From positions 32,474,387 through 32,538,386 of the forward strand of contig OY365814.1 in the NCBI GenBank assembly GCA_959347315.1: a stretch of DNA of 64,000 nucleotides, read 5' to 3'. Below are positions 1 through 18,740 of the stretch, piece by piece (the first letter of the stretch is position 1; each line of letters begins with the position of its first letter). The notes beneath the pieces were generated by a model. It was given only the letters and a program-made list of their open reading frames with translations, was not told the DNA's origin and did no database searches. The DNA is from Bimastos eiseni (lineage: Eukaryota; Annelida; Clitellata; Crassiclitellata; Lumbricidae). Position numbers and translations under genes: made by a program.

Positions 1-18
1 ATGATGATGATGATGGCA

Positions 19-55
<37 letters not shown>

Positions 56-60
56 GGGCA

Positions 61-103
<43 letters not shown>

Positions 104-141
104 GGGCAATGATGATGATGATGATGATGATGATGAGGGCA

Positions 142-211
<70 letters not shown>

Positions 212-216
212 GGGCA

Positions 217-283
<67 letters not shown>

Positions 284-318
284 GGGCAATGATGATGATG
301 ATGATGATGATGAGGGCA

Positions 319-349
<31 letters not shown>

Positions 350-354
350 GGGCA

Positions 355-415
<61 letters not shown>

Positions 416-453
416 GGGCAATGATGATGATGATGATGATGATGATGAGGGCA

Positions 454-484
<31 letters not shown>

Positions 485-489
485 GGGCA

Positions 490-574
<85 letters not shown>

Positions 575-612
575 GGGCAATGATGATGATGATGAGGGCA
601 ATGATGAGGGCA

Positions 613-655
<43 letters not shown>

Positions 656-660
656 GGGCA

Positions 661-691
<31 letters not shown>

Positions 692-696
692 GGGCA

Positions 697-753
<57 letters not shown>

Positions 754-780
754 GCAATGATGATGATGATGATGAGGGCA

Positions 781-831
<51 letters not shown>

Positions 832-880
832 GCAATGATGATGATGATGATGAGGAGGACAATGATGATGATGTAAATGA
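1..880. repeat. (ATG)n trinucleotide array with regular interruptions
   Basis: Almost pure ATG/GAT triplets run from the first base, broken about two dozen times by the short variant GAGGGCA and, towards the end, by GAGGACA. One frame stays open only because ATG repeats encode methionine, so this is not a gene. The interruptions become denser towards 880, where the array decays into unique sequence. The window edge cuts the array, so its full length is unknown. Confidence 0.97.
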
Positions 881-899
881 TGAGGGTGATGACAGTGAT

Positions 900-1440
900 G
901 ATAATGATGACAATTGTAGTACCATTTACAACTCCAGTTCCATTAGCAATTCCAATTTCATGTACAATGCAAGTTTGCAGTTTTATTTGCAATTCCAGGA
1001 ACACGTACAATTCCAGTTCTACTTACAACCCCAATTGATTTACAATTCCAAATCAATTACAATAATTCCACTTAAACTTACAGCTCCAGTAACATCAAGA
1101 GTTATAGCATATTCGGCTTCCAGCCCCCAAACAGTCTTCTGTGGTGCTCTCAGCTCCCCACAAAATGTCCACAGACAGTCTGCCTAGCCACAGTTCTTGC
1201 CACAGAGGGAAAATAAGTCATTGATCAGTACAACAGATTCTGTTTCTACAATCCCAAGCCACGGAATCCATCATTAATCGCGAATCCAATCCTAGATCAA
1301 CAGACTCTCTCGACAGATCATGATCAATAACAGATATGGACGATCAACAGATCAAATGGCCAGAACGAAGTCTCTGTGGACTTCGATCTGGTTTAAAATT
1401 TCCTCAGAGACTGCTAACGTTAAAGGAAGAACAATGGACT
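900..1440. other. Intergenic, no gene seen
   Basis: AT-rich sequence with a loose run of CAATTCCA/ACTTACAA-like words around 930-1090. Short open frames here have no recognisable protein character or splice context. I see no RNA gene. Confidence 0.6.
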
Positions 1441-1711
1441 GCAATGATGATGACAATAATGATATGATAGTGGTGGTGATGATGATGATTGTGATGAGGA
1501 CCATAGTGGTGGGAAGGGCTGGGTAGATGACACAACAAAGAAACTGACGATCATGATAATGACAGCATTGGGGTGGTGATGTTGGGGTGGAGCTGACTCA
1601 ATATGATGATGATTATGATGATGACAAAGTGAGAACAAACTAGTGTAGCTGGAATGGTGATGATGATGATGAGCAGATGCGGATGATGGAGGCAATAGGG
1701 TGGTGTTGACA

Positions 1712-1816
1712 ATCATGATGATAATCATGATGATAATCATGATGATAATCATGATGATAATCATGATGATAATCATGATGATAATCATGATGATAATCAT
1801 GATGATAATCATGATG
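1712..1816. repeat. 12-bp tandem repeat (ATCATGATGATA)
   Basis: About nine near-perfect copies of a 12-base unit. The flanking 1441-1680 stretch is a degenerate GAT/GATGAT-rich zone, probably an older part of the same expansion. The open frames on both strands (runs of IMI, or of His and Ser) are artefacts of the repeat. Confidence 0.95.
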
Positions 1817-1849
1817 AGGATGCCGTTATGCATATTTCTCTCAGAGATC

Positions 1850-4800
1850 ATATTTCGTCGAATTACAAGTCATTGGCTAATACCATGTGGAATAATTTTA
1901 CAATAAAAAAATCAAGGTTCAAATTTTCTGAAACCTAAGTTAGAACGAATTAAAAACTTGTACAATTCAACCACCACCATTTAATACTACCTGTTTTTGG
2001 TAACATTGTAAATACTGCTTCTAGGAAGTTTGTCAAAAACCTCAGACCATGCAAATAATATGATATGAGGTGTTCTTTAAATCCACACAGAGCAGAAGTT
2101 ATCCAACTTCCTCAAACCAAGTCCAAACTAACAATGCATATAAAAGCACTGTGAGAGCCGACTGTTGAGACCACACTGTGTTCAGTCTCAATAGAAAAGC
2201 AGGGAAGAGGGAAACTACATGTAGAAGGTGAAAGTTGCTCAATTACTGTCCCGGATGGAAGCTGTTATGAGGCTGAGCCCCACAAAAGGGACATCAGCAT
2301 CAAGTGGAATAAGTAGTCAGTTCATTAAGTTGTTGAAATCAGATTCATTCACACACTTATCGAGTTAGTCCTTGAGATAGCACGTAACTAATTTTATCAC
2401 TGAGAGAAAGCTTAAAGCAGTTGGTTCAACTGCCATTTCTGCTTTCGGGCAAGCTGAATAATTCATGTAATCATTGATTCTCATCATAAATTCAATTGTA
2501 TCACTTATTAAAACAAAGTAAACTAATCAATCATCATAAAGTAATTATGCTCATTTACTGAGAAAGAAAACAATCTCACAGAAATGTTAACATGAGTGAT
2601 AGTGGTCAATAAAAGTAGCTAGAATTGTATAGAAAGGTAGTCAGAATTTTTATATAATGATCTGGGGATAAATTGAGAGTTGTCTATGGGTGGGAGGATA
2701 TTGTTTTGTGCCACAAGTCTTCATTGGCGAATGGAGTGGAGGTGGAAGTTAAAGAACGTGCTTGGAGTTGTGTAATAAGGAGATAATGCATTTTGTATCT
2801 GAAAGCAAATGTTAGCATGATCAGATACTGTTGGAAAGAATTGTTCTAAGTAACCGAGGCATTTGGCCCTTCTCAAAAGTTATTCCAGGCATTCTTTACC
2901 ACAGGTTAGGGTAAGACCCTGTCAGGATGCGAGGCCTATAGAAGTCTATCAATGGCACTGGCTATGTTATGAAATGAAGAGGAAGAAAAACCATGGGTTT
3001 TGAGTTTTCTGGAGCATGAAAAGAGGAGGAGCAAGTTCTTGTAAGGCGGTCTATGCGGGCTGTGAGTTTGAGCTTAACAAAATGATGAATTGAACACGAT
3101 TTGATCAAAATAAACTTCAATAAATGCCCAACATATTCAGCACGAATGCTTTCTTTAAAGTCAAGCAACCAATAAATCGGCAGGGCTGAGTGACACAGTA
3201 TACATATCCGAATACGATACAATAAAATCACCTCATTACTTTACGTAACATGTACATTACTGGCTCGACACGGATCTTTACGCCACCTAAAGAGGCACAA
3301 AGCCCTGTCTACCTCCCCAGGGGAGGCACGCAAGTACGATGAGTCACATCAGTCGAGACTCTTTCCCGCAACTGAGCCTAAAGATGGAATCCAAAGCCAA
3401 TAAATAATGCTTGCTTCCTAAGGCGCTAAGCAGAAGAAGGATGCTAACACAAAACTGGCGGTAGTATCGCCGCCTGCCCGTACAAGACACTCGTCACGTC
3501 CGCGGCAAGCAAACTATTCGAAAGAAAACAATCGGCCAATGATACGGAATTCATAAATATAAATAAAGAATTTAAAAGATGGGCATTCTTGACAAAATTG
3601 CTCACCCATAACGAAACAAATAAACGTTAAAACTCGAGCACCGCTATTGGATTAGTAATCCACAAAGCGGCGCATGCGCTCTCGCTGGTCAACTAAAGAA
3701 GTATCCCGGAATTAGGAGCCAACTGATAAATAAGTATGTGAAAAGTGCGTTGGAGCTTGGAAGTGAGCTGGTGAAACGCAGAGAGGTCTTCGATGAATAG
3801 GGCCTACAGGAGTGAAGCGTACAATACTAATCTCCGTCGGTCTCATTTCCCCATGAGCTGCTAATCAAATTGAATCAATTAATCAAGGATGCGCCTATAA
3901 TATTGCCAACAAATCTAAGTTATTCTCTGTTGGGTCAACATAATAACTTGTACGATTAGGGGCAGTGTAGAGTAGGCCTAATTCACCACTGGGCAGCACA
4001 GCTGAGGAACTGAGTCTGAAATCCGCATTTCGCCGTGAGGTTGACTAGTCCTTGTTTCGGTAGACGGCGCTTGTCACTATAAGACACATATCGTAATGGA
4101 CGCCTTGCATGGCTGCTGACCGTCAAATTTGATTCTTGTATATAATTTGTCATCATTCGTTCTTACTGTGCTTGTAACCATGCTGCGGTTTGTCAGTTTG
4201 AAATTAAACTAATATTATTATTATTACGAAACACTTCATTGTGAAAATTGTAGAAATATATTTATGATGGATTGCAGAAGTGCACGGTCAGCTTATGTGT
4301 GCCATATGTAGTCTTGCATCTTTTTCTGTTCTTGTATGTTCTGCCCTTTGGGTGAGTAAGCATGCATAACACAGACTTGGCCTAAAACCATGAATTCTGA
4401 GCGGGAACGTATAATCAAATCGATGATTCGTGAAAAGAACCAATGTTTTCGCTCTACCTAGCAACTGTATCTATGAAGGTTATAGATTTATTGAATTTGC
4501 AATTTCGTTGGTCTATTAACATACTGTACAACCACTATTGCTAATTTGTTATACAACCACAGCCATGACTTACAACCACGATCATGTAAATTCATAGTAG
4601 GCGTCATGCACGCAGGCTATCAATTTTTTAGGTAATAATATAATTTATATAGAAATATATTTTCATTTATTTGAAAACCGAGAAACCTCAGTATGATTAC
4701 GAACACAGTAGGCTATGAGAAGTTATTACAGGAGACGAGTTCAACCGTCGGCAGCCACGTGCGCATGGCGCCCATTACCAGAGGCGGAGATCCGGGGAGG

Positions 4801-5355
4801 CCGAGGGGGGCAAGTTCCCCCACATTTTACGGAGAGGGGGCAAATTTACATTTGTGTCCCTCACATTTCCTACTCCTCCCATTGGGTGTCTCCCCCACCA
4901 GTCAAGCGAGATCGCCACCTCTGCCTATTACGTTATACGTATTAATCATAATAATCAACCAACGCTGCCGCCCAGCGAAAGAAGGACCAGTCAACCTTAC
5001 GGGGAATACGGGCATCCCTATACCTATTCCTACGGGTCTTAGCTCTGCGCCCCAGCGTGTTATTCATAAGGCCTACTTGACGGTTCCCATAATTGTTGTT
5101 TATAATTTGCGCCTATGCATTCAGGATTCCCAGTGGAAGCCGTAACCGGTGTTCAATCCTATTAAAAACCCTAGTGTTTTAGGATTTAAGAATCTAAGGA
5201 ACCCTAAAAGTAAATAAATTAGGTTTTGTAGGCTGTTTACTTTTTAACATAAGAGCCTTTTTCTCTGGTAGAGGCGTGTACTGAAGTCCTAGGACTCTTG
5301 TAGTTTTTTTGTGAATGCTATGTTTCATTATTTTTTTATTGTAACGCTGGGCTGA
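1850..5355. other. Intergenic region with dispersed repeat fragments
   Basis: No conserved coding region is visible. A dispersed repeat occupies about 4041-4226 (see its own entry). The stretch near 2580-2690 recurs in inverted orientation near 32265-32345. The frame at 4693-5145 is open for 150 codons but is proline- and glycine-rich with no known motif. The non-coding first exon and promoter of the C19orf12 homologue may lie here, but I cannot place them. Confidence 0.55.
4041..4226 (+). repeat. Dispersed retroposon-like repeat, copy 1
   Basis: This ~185-bp segment resembles 8115-8298 along its whole length. Both begin with TTGA..TAGTCCTT, share a middle with a GGCGCCTGG/GGACGCCTTG block, and end in TGGTTTGTCAGTTTGAAAT followed by an ATT-rich tail. 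A unit with a fixed start and a simple-sequence tail suggests a SINE-like retroposon. Confidence 0.7.
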
Positions 5356-5712
5356 CTGATGTGTTTTTCTGAGAGAAGAGAACCCATGCCATCATTTGTC
5401 AACGCTATATAAAAAGCTCGTATTATTGTATGAGAAAGCGAAATATGGAGTTTTGGAGACATGTGCATTTTGAAACTGTCGGAGAATTTGGTTTCTTTGC
5501 TGACAAAAGACAGCAGCATTTGATAACCACCTGATGTGTTTTTCTGAGAGAAGAGAACCCATGCCATCATTGTGTCAACGCTATATAAAAAGCTCGTATT
5601 ATTGTATGAGAAAGCGAAATATGGAGTTTTAGAGACATGTGCATCATTTTGAAACTGTCGGAGAATTTGTTTTTTTTGCTGACAAAAGACAGCAGCATTT
5701 GATAACCACCTG
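5356..5712. repeat. Tandem duplication, ~177-bp unit x2
   Basis: Two adjacent copies (about 5356-5530 and 5531-5712) are nearly identical. The period drifts from 175 to 179 bases because of small indels. Each copy starts CTGATGTGTTTTTCTGAGAG and ends near GATAACCACCTG. The high identity implies a recent duplication. No coding potential is visible beyond a chance minus-strand frame across the junction. Confidence 0.95.
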
Positions 5713-5994
5713 GAGACGTTATAAATAGCAATAAATTAACGACAAGATTTAAACATTGGAAGTCGAGTCAGATTGTCGTTCTAACTTTGGTTCTAACTGG
5801 TGTGGTAGAGCTTACGACATCGTTTTCCCTCTACGGTAATTTTGTTTCACTGTTTAAACTGAATACTTTTTCTTGATGTGCACTAGCTTACGTTTATTTA
5901 ATAGATACATGGTTTTGCTGGGCTAACGTTAAGCTTATTCAAAATCGCGATACTTGCTGTTAAGTACTGTTACAGGTTTAATCACTACAGAACA

Positions 5995-6060
5995 CCAATG
6001 ACGTCGAGCAGCTGTGCGCGAAGGACTTGTTCAGGGTCCTTACAGTGACCACCTGATTGG
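5995..6060 (-). mobile_element. SINE body fragment
   Basis: The words GCGCGAAGGACTTG and GGTCCTTACAGTGACC match the body of the tRNA-headed SINE seen in full near 48722-48934 and 30665-30833. Only the middle of the element is present, without the tRNA-like head. Confidence 0.6.
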
Positions 6061-6317
6061 AGCCACGAAGTTTTGCTTTCTGTTTTGCTCTCCGAGTCCC
6101 TGACCAATTAGCTAATTGACCCAATAAATGGTCCGTGAACGAATATTTAACTTTTCATTTGAGATTTCTGCTGGTTTTAATCTCATTTTAAAAGCAGTCG
6201 AAAATCTATCTTTTGCCAGCTACTCATGTTTTTGAGGTGCATTTATAAACTACAAGAACCCTGATTATTTATTTGTGAGTTAAAATGCTGTGTCATATAT
6301 TTCGTTCATTACGGAAA

Positions 6318-6805
6318 TTTATATAGCGCCCCTTCAAGGTTACTACTCAGGAACACTCCCAACTCAACCCCGGCTGAACAAGTATGGTCTTAAGGCTACT
6401 ATAAAACACATCTGAGTGAACCCTAGGCATAAGATGCAGTGATAATGGGAGTCCATTCCATACCCATGGGGCTGACAACAGAGAAACCGCGATGCTGTCT
6501 AATTGCAGTTTAATTGTACTGGGAACAAGGAGTTCACCTTGCGTGGAAGGGCGGAGAGCACATCGTCCCTGCATGCCCATGGTAGAGCAACAGAGCTCTT
6601 GTAAATATGCAGGGGCGGCACCTTATAGGCACCGCCACACCAAGGCAGAGAAGCGGGATACAATACGCCACAGGATAGCGAGCCAATGCAGGGCATCCCG
6701 CATATATTCAGTGGCATGACCGAACTTTGGGATATGGCCAATGCGCAGGACCCGCTCCCAGCACTCTGACCACCCAGCCGGGAGGCCAGCGTAGATTTTA
6801 TCAGT
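6318..6805 (-). mobile_element. LINE 3' fragment (reverse transcriptase C-terminal region)
   Basis: Read on the minus strand, the broken frames give HATEYMRDALHWL, then GAAPAYLQELC, then VWNGLPLSLHLMPRVHSD and a basic tail. This is the usual C-terminal end of a CR1/L2-type non-LTR retrotransposon ORF2. Stops and frameshifts separate the pieces. The 3' end is the reverse complement of GGGGCGCTATATAAAT, the terminus shared by many fragments in this window. The fragment lies just upstream of the first C19orf12 coding exon, probably within a 5' UTR intron. Confidence 0.85.
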
Positions 6806-6877
6806 AAGTTTCATTGGAAATGTAACAGTTTTCCTGAATGTTTTTTTTACACAGGAATCGAGTATTAAAAAGACGCA

Positions 6878-8576
6878 ATGTCAAAAGGCGATGGCTTACA
6901 AGTTGAGGATGTCATACAATTTCTAAGCATCTTAGCTGATGAAGCAAATCTTCGTGTAACCGTGAAAGAGTCCCTGAAGGGCGGTCTAATTGCAGGGGTT
7001 GGTGCACTTCTTGGAGGTTTAATCGGAGGAAAAACTGGTCTCCTTCTGGGTATGCTTTTTATTGTGTGTTTACATCAGTTTCTTGAAGTGGCACTATATA
7101 AATTTTTGAATGAATGAATGAATGGGGTTAACTGGGATGTTTACTGCTGTAATCTGACATTTGTAAAGAATCATTTCAAGGACAGATCAGCATTGATATC
7201 TCTCGTCAAATAATACAGACTTTAGGCGCATGCGAAACTGTGAGAGTGACAAACTGAGAAGCTTGAGCCGGAGCTCTCGACAAAGGCGATTGCCACTGAT
7301 GGGCACAACGTAATAAAGCTTCTGCATTTCTGTATGCATATCAGGGACACTCAGAGTACATGGGTAGTTGCCTGAAGGGTGCAACTACACAGGACTTATA
7401 TGCAGGAGTTCCTAAACAGGGGTGTAACAAGCAGGGGGGGGCACCAGCCCCCCAGTTTTAGTGCTCAGTGCCCCGTTATATGTCCCCCCAAATCGGTTCT
7501 TTTTTATGTTTCTCCAATGGCTTTTTAAGATGACATTTGTTAGGATTATTTGTGCCCCCATTTTTCAAATTTCTAGGAGGGCAAAATAAAAAAAGTGGGG
7601 GCCAACAATTTTTTGGTGCTTCGCATAATATTTTTTAAATTATGCCCCCACTTTTCAAAATCTTGTTACACCTCTGTTCCTAAGTATGTTGGAGAAGAGC
7701 CAATTGTGCAGAGGGGTCAGGATGTTAAACTGAATATGCTGCCTGTTGGGTAGCCAGTGTGAAATATCCCGCATAAAGAAGCCAAATGGTCGAACCTGTT
7801 CATCAGTTAGTGAAGTTTTTATGAAAACGCAAGATCCTTTATAAAAAATTGTTCCCCGTTGAATGGGCACACCATTTAAGATCTGTGCGTGAGGACGGAA
7901 CCTTACGTGCACGAGACTTGCTCGAGATCCCTAAAAAGTGGCTTGGTAGATTCACGCTGCCTCAAAAGAGGTTAAAACCCATATGCTTTGCGTTATAGAC
8001 CAAATGTTCTACCACGCCCACAAGATCAGAAGTATGGATGGAGGGATAGAATAGTAATGGATATAAACACTGCAGCGTTGAGAAACCAAGTTCGATACCC
8101 TATCCCCTGTCAGGTTGATTTAGTCCTTCTTTCGCTAACCAGCGTCGGCTAAAATAGACATAGAACTTAATGGGCGCCTGGTATGGTTGCCGACAGTTGA
8201 TTCAACTCTCATAATAATTTGTCACCATTTGTTCATACTGCACATGTAATCATACTGTGGTTTGTCAGTTTGAAATAAGAAACCTGAAATTATTATTATC
8301 TACAGTCTTTTGTTCTCTTCAGGTGGAATTGCAGGCGCGTTTGGTGCAGTGGCCGTCACGAATGACTTCCAGAGCGTCGGTGCCATTCTTCAAGGCATGG
8401 ATCGCACCAGCAAAGAAAAGCTGTTTGCCAAGGCACAGGAGTGCTTCAACAAGGCTTCGATCGACGATATTGGGAAACTGAACGCGGCGATCAAGGATCC
8501 GGACATGAAAACAAAGCTGCTTAAACTAGTTGTTGATCACGTCGAAAGCCAACTCGAGATGCAGATCGTCGACTAA
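6878..8576 (+). CDS. C19orf12: C19orf12-like membrane protein, two coding exons
   Basis: Exons 6878-7049 and 8323-8576 join in phase (donor CTGG/GTATGC, acceptor TCTTCAG/GTGGAATT) to give 141 aa. The family protein is a small mitochondria/ER/MAM-associated membrane protein; human mutations cause MPAN neurodegeneration. Supporting residues: an N-terminal VEDVIQFLSIL helix like human VEDIMKLLCSL; a glycine-zipper hydrophobic hairpin at about residues 33-66 (GGLIAGVGALLGGLIGG, continuing into the next exon as GGIAGAFGAVA); and a conserved C-terminal helical part ending VDHVESQLEMQIVD. Human isoforms are 141-152 aa, so length fits. A TTTTTTACACAG acceptor just before 6855 implies an upstream non-coding exon. 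The gene converges on OSGEP. The call comes from recalled family similarity; I am fairly sure. Confidence 0.9.
8115..8300 (+). repeat. Dispersed retroposon-like repeat, copy 2
   Basis: This is the partner of 4041-4226. It lies in the C19orf12 intron and ends only ~25 bases before the exon 2 acceptor, so its ATT-rich tail and TTTGTTCTCTTCAG sit together at the 3' splice site. A possible B-box-like word, AGTTCGATACCC, lies just upstream at about 8089-8101. Confidence 0.65.
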
Positions 8577-8662
8577 ACCATTTTGCAGATGGTCTCATTT
8601 CTGAGATGTTCTCTACTGAGTTGAGTTATCCGAAGATATCGTCATAGCGTTTAGTAAATCTA

Positions 8663-8742
8663 AATAAAGTGGCGTGACTTTCATAATGTGCCTGTATATA
8701 ACTGATAATTATTATTGTAAGTTATTTTTTGTTTTTAATAAA
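8663..8742 (+). terminator. Candidate polyadenylation signals for C19orf12
   Basis: AATAAA occurs at 8663-8668 and again at 8737-8742, roughly 90 and 160 bases after the stop codon. Either could direct cleavage; TG/GT-rich sequence follows both. Confidence 0.6.
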
Positions 8743-9306
8743 TATTTCATTATTGTGGAATACTTTAAATCCACGTTGTCGTTCTTTGATGTCTTCATCA
8801 TTCTCATAGGCTGTTAAGAGTACCAAAGATCTGAGAGGCCACAATTTCAAACTGACAAGGGACAACAGCTGGAGATACAATCAATAAATACACAACTGTT
8901 ATTAAAAATACAGCTATTTATGAAGGCACTTTCAGATAAGCATATTAAACATTGTGCACATCCGGAGACCTGTCTACTAGATTCTTTCTTCATTCTGATC
9001 ACTTACACATCATACGCACATACATACAGACACCTGCACTGACATACTCCAGTGCTGCCACCTGGCAAGAAAGAAAACGGAGCATCCTGGTTACTTCTAT
9101 AAATGCATCTAGCAGTCAATGTTTAAAGAGTTCTTCAATTTCAATGCAAATCAATGACAGTGAAATATAAAATGCACCTGAGCAAGACAACTTTATGGAG
9201 ACTGTTTGGCATGATTTAAATAATTATACAACAATGTATTGTGAAATGTTAGATCCCATAATGCATCAGGGCAGATGTCAGCGTCACGGGTCTTTGATTT
9301 CTTCCA

Positions 9307-16273
<6,967 letters not shown>

Positions 16274-16274
16274 C

Positions 16275-17500
16275 TGAAATAAAAAGAACAGCTATCTTCA
16301 CCATTTAGAATAAATCGCATGCTCCCACTGTCCTCAGCCCCCACAAATGTAAGTTTAAGCAAATTACTCACGAGCACCTTTGAGTAGATATCTTGAAGGG
16401 GTGCCATAGCAAGTATCTTTGATTGATTGATTGAAAGACAAGTCATGACAAACTTGAAACCAGACACTGAACGTATATGGAAGTTGCTCTCAGAGGATGT
16501 CGCATACCATTAAAAAGGAATGCAATTTACGGTGGTTGATCTACGACTTTTGATATAATAACGACAGCGGCACAGTCCCATTAACATAAGAAAATCCAAA
16601 CTATCCGAAGGCATACCACAGTTATATGGACACTCACGACAATTTATGAACTATAGTAATCTGCTTTCGTGAGTGCAATTTAGCTTCCAGTGGTTCACCT
16701 ACGGTCTCTATTAAGTGTATTTTAGTGTGATCACTGATTATCTAACCAAACGTCTTTTAAAAATTACTTCTGTGCATTACAGCAGCTATACTTGCGTCCA
16801 ATTTAATTAGAATATAACATACAATTATTGGCAAAAACTTGCTGCAGGTAAACGATATTCAAGGATTGATTCCGTAAACATTTCAAGTTCGTCGGTAGCG
16901 TCGTTGCCGCGGTTTTATAGCGCATTTCTTACAAACTCGCTTTGGTTTGAACTAATGACCACTGTCTTAAGTTCTTAACCAGCTATTTCATATGATATTG
17001 TAATAATTCAGAAGCCTAAGAATTTAAGTTATCATTTTGTAGGTCAGAGTTTGTCGGTAGTCGTCGAAATCGTAAGGCTTCTCAAAGAATCGATTTTCAT
17101 TTGGCTATGTACAAACCTGGTTAAATGATCGCAAAGATATTCGTGTAGCCTAAAAGATCTGGGATTATAACAGGCTATGCTAATCATACGCTTTCGCTTA
17201 CCGTTGAACCATTTTATGTCACTTGGTTTAGGTTGGAAAAACAGTTTCAACCATGTCAGCCTGCCATAACCTACCCCCATACGCTTTTGCTAGATGAGAC
17301 TTTGAACTGTTACCAAAAATTCCTGAAACGGTTGCTCTTATTACGTTAGTTGCTTCAGCTAAAAATTTCTTTATAATAACAAAATTATTAGCGTCGCCCT
17401 CCTCCTTCAATCAGGGTTGGGAGTGGTCCTGCCAAAGTGAAAGCTTCGGTGGAGTTTCTCATTGCGTTCTGCCTGAGTAGTTGTCTTACACTCAATTACG
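16275..17500. other. OSGEP 5' intron (inferred)
   Basis: No coding sequence is visible. A LINE-like GAAGGGGTGCCATAG..GATTGATTGA remnant lies near 16365-16435. A degenerate copy of the GATAACAAA/GTCGCCCTCCTCC MITE lies near 17340-17450. The stretch separates the ATG-bearing exon from the inferred promoter. Confidence 0.5.
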
Positions 17501-17504
17501 TTAC

Positions 17505-17560
17505 ACTGGACACGTGACTTATAATGTGTCACGTGACAATGGTCGCCATATTGAATGATG
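17505..17560. promoter_or_regulatory. Candidate OSGEP (possibly bidirectional) promoter
   Basis: Two CACGTGAC boxes lie within 30 bases (17511-17518 and the palindrome GTCACGTGAC at 17528-17537). The second matches the E-box/CLEAR-type consensus bound by bHLH-Zip factors such as USF and TFEB. Next to them is CGCCATATTG (17544-17553), a YY1-like motif on the minus strand. The same 10-mer spans the PPP4R1 start codon. A plausible minus-strand donor (GAGT/GTAAGA) lies at about 17490, fitting a short non-coding first exon. The zinc-finger gene starts 1.2 kb away in the opposite direction. Function is inferred. Confidence 0.55.
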
Positions 17561-18740
17561 TGCGGCCAGAGTCGGTGGAGACAAAGAATTGTTAATTTCC
17601 GAAAATAAAGTTGAAAGTATAACTAACTGCTTAATTACTAAATAATATTGATAATTCCTGTATCGTAATTCTGTATTGAGGCTCTGGTAATAAGTGCGGT
17701 ATGGTTTGTTCAATACTAATATTGTAACCACGCCTCGGAATCCGAGTGCCGCGGCCTGTCAGTAGATGTCGCTTTGACATGTGAGAACTCGTTTTACGAT
17801 CTTGTACTAGAGTGCATAAATGGCTTTTGTTTTGGGCCAAATTTGGCCATTTTAGCTTAAAATTACCATCCTGTTTGCTGTAGGGGTATATATTACCTGT
17901 GCTGTTCCTATTTCTTGGGGCATCGTGGTTTCATAAGTTGGGCGCATTCTTAGGATGGATCATTGGCTTGCATATGATACTGCAGAGATTTCAATATTTA
18001 ATAAAAATGTGTTGAGCTGTAGGGCGACCATTATGTGCTCATAATTTATAAATAGTATTTGTTCAGCACTTCTCTGACCCTCATAAGAATTATCGTCATA
18101 ATGAAGTCCAACCATTTTTTTATTATTCAATATACACTTGACCCTATGAATGGGTGGTAAATAATCTATCTAAGCCAGAAATGTTTGGCCCCTTACACAC
18201 GTGCTTGCAGGACCTGTTCAACTCTTTCGTCTCATTTGACATAATAATATGATTATCGGATGTTGGTGCTGCTTGTAAGGTGTATTTGTACTGATAATTT
18301 TGATATTTATGGTGAATAATGTCGATTGATATAGATAATGATGATAATGAAAATGCATGACGACTGGTTATGGATAGATGTTGATTGGTTTTTTGAGAAT
18401 ATTGTCTGGTTGTGGTTAATCCTGAATGAAATTCAGCATTAACCACAACCAATGGTTAATGGTGGTCAACCATTAATCACAATTCATTTTATAGCCCCCC
18501 CCCCTCAAGAAGTCTTATCGGTGGTGCATTTATTAATTTGGTTATGGAATTTTTGGATAATGTTTAGTTTGGTTGTGAATTCCAGCACTTTCCCAACGAA
18601 CTGAATAATGTAGCAGTGTCGATGATACAGTTCGAGTGAAGGCAAAATCTACCGACTGATTTACACATTCATTTGTTAACAGACACTGGCCAACAGCAGA
18701 TAGGCTTTTCACAACTGGCACTCATTTAGGAATCATTCCA

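Noticed and set aside
1..876. 291-codon open frame of mostly methionine
   Set aside because: Produced by the (ATG)n microsatellite; no protein character.
1420..1851. 143-codon minus-strand frame (Ile/Met and His runs)
   Set aside because: Translation of the GAT/ATC repeats.
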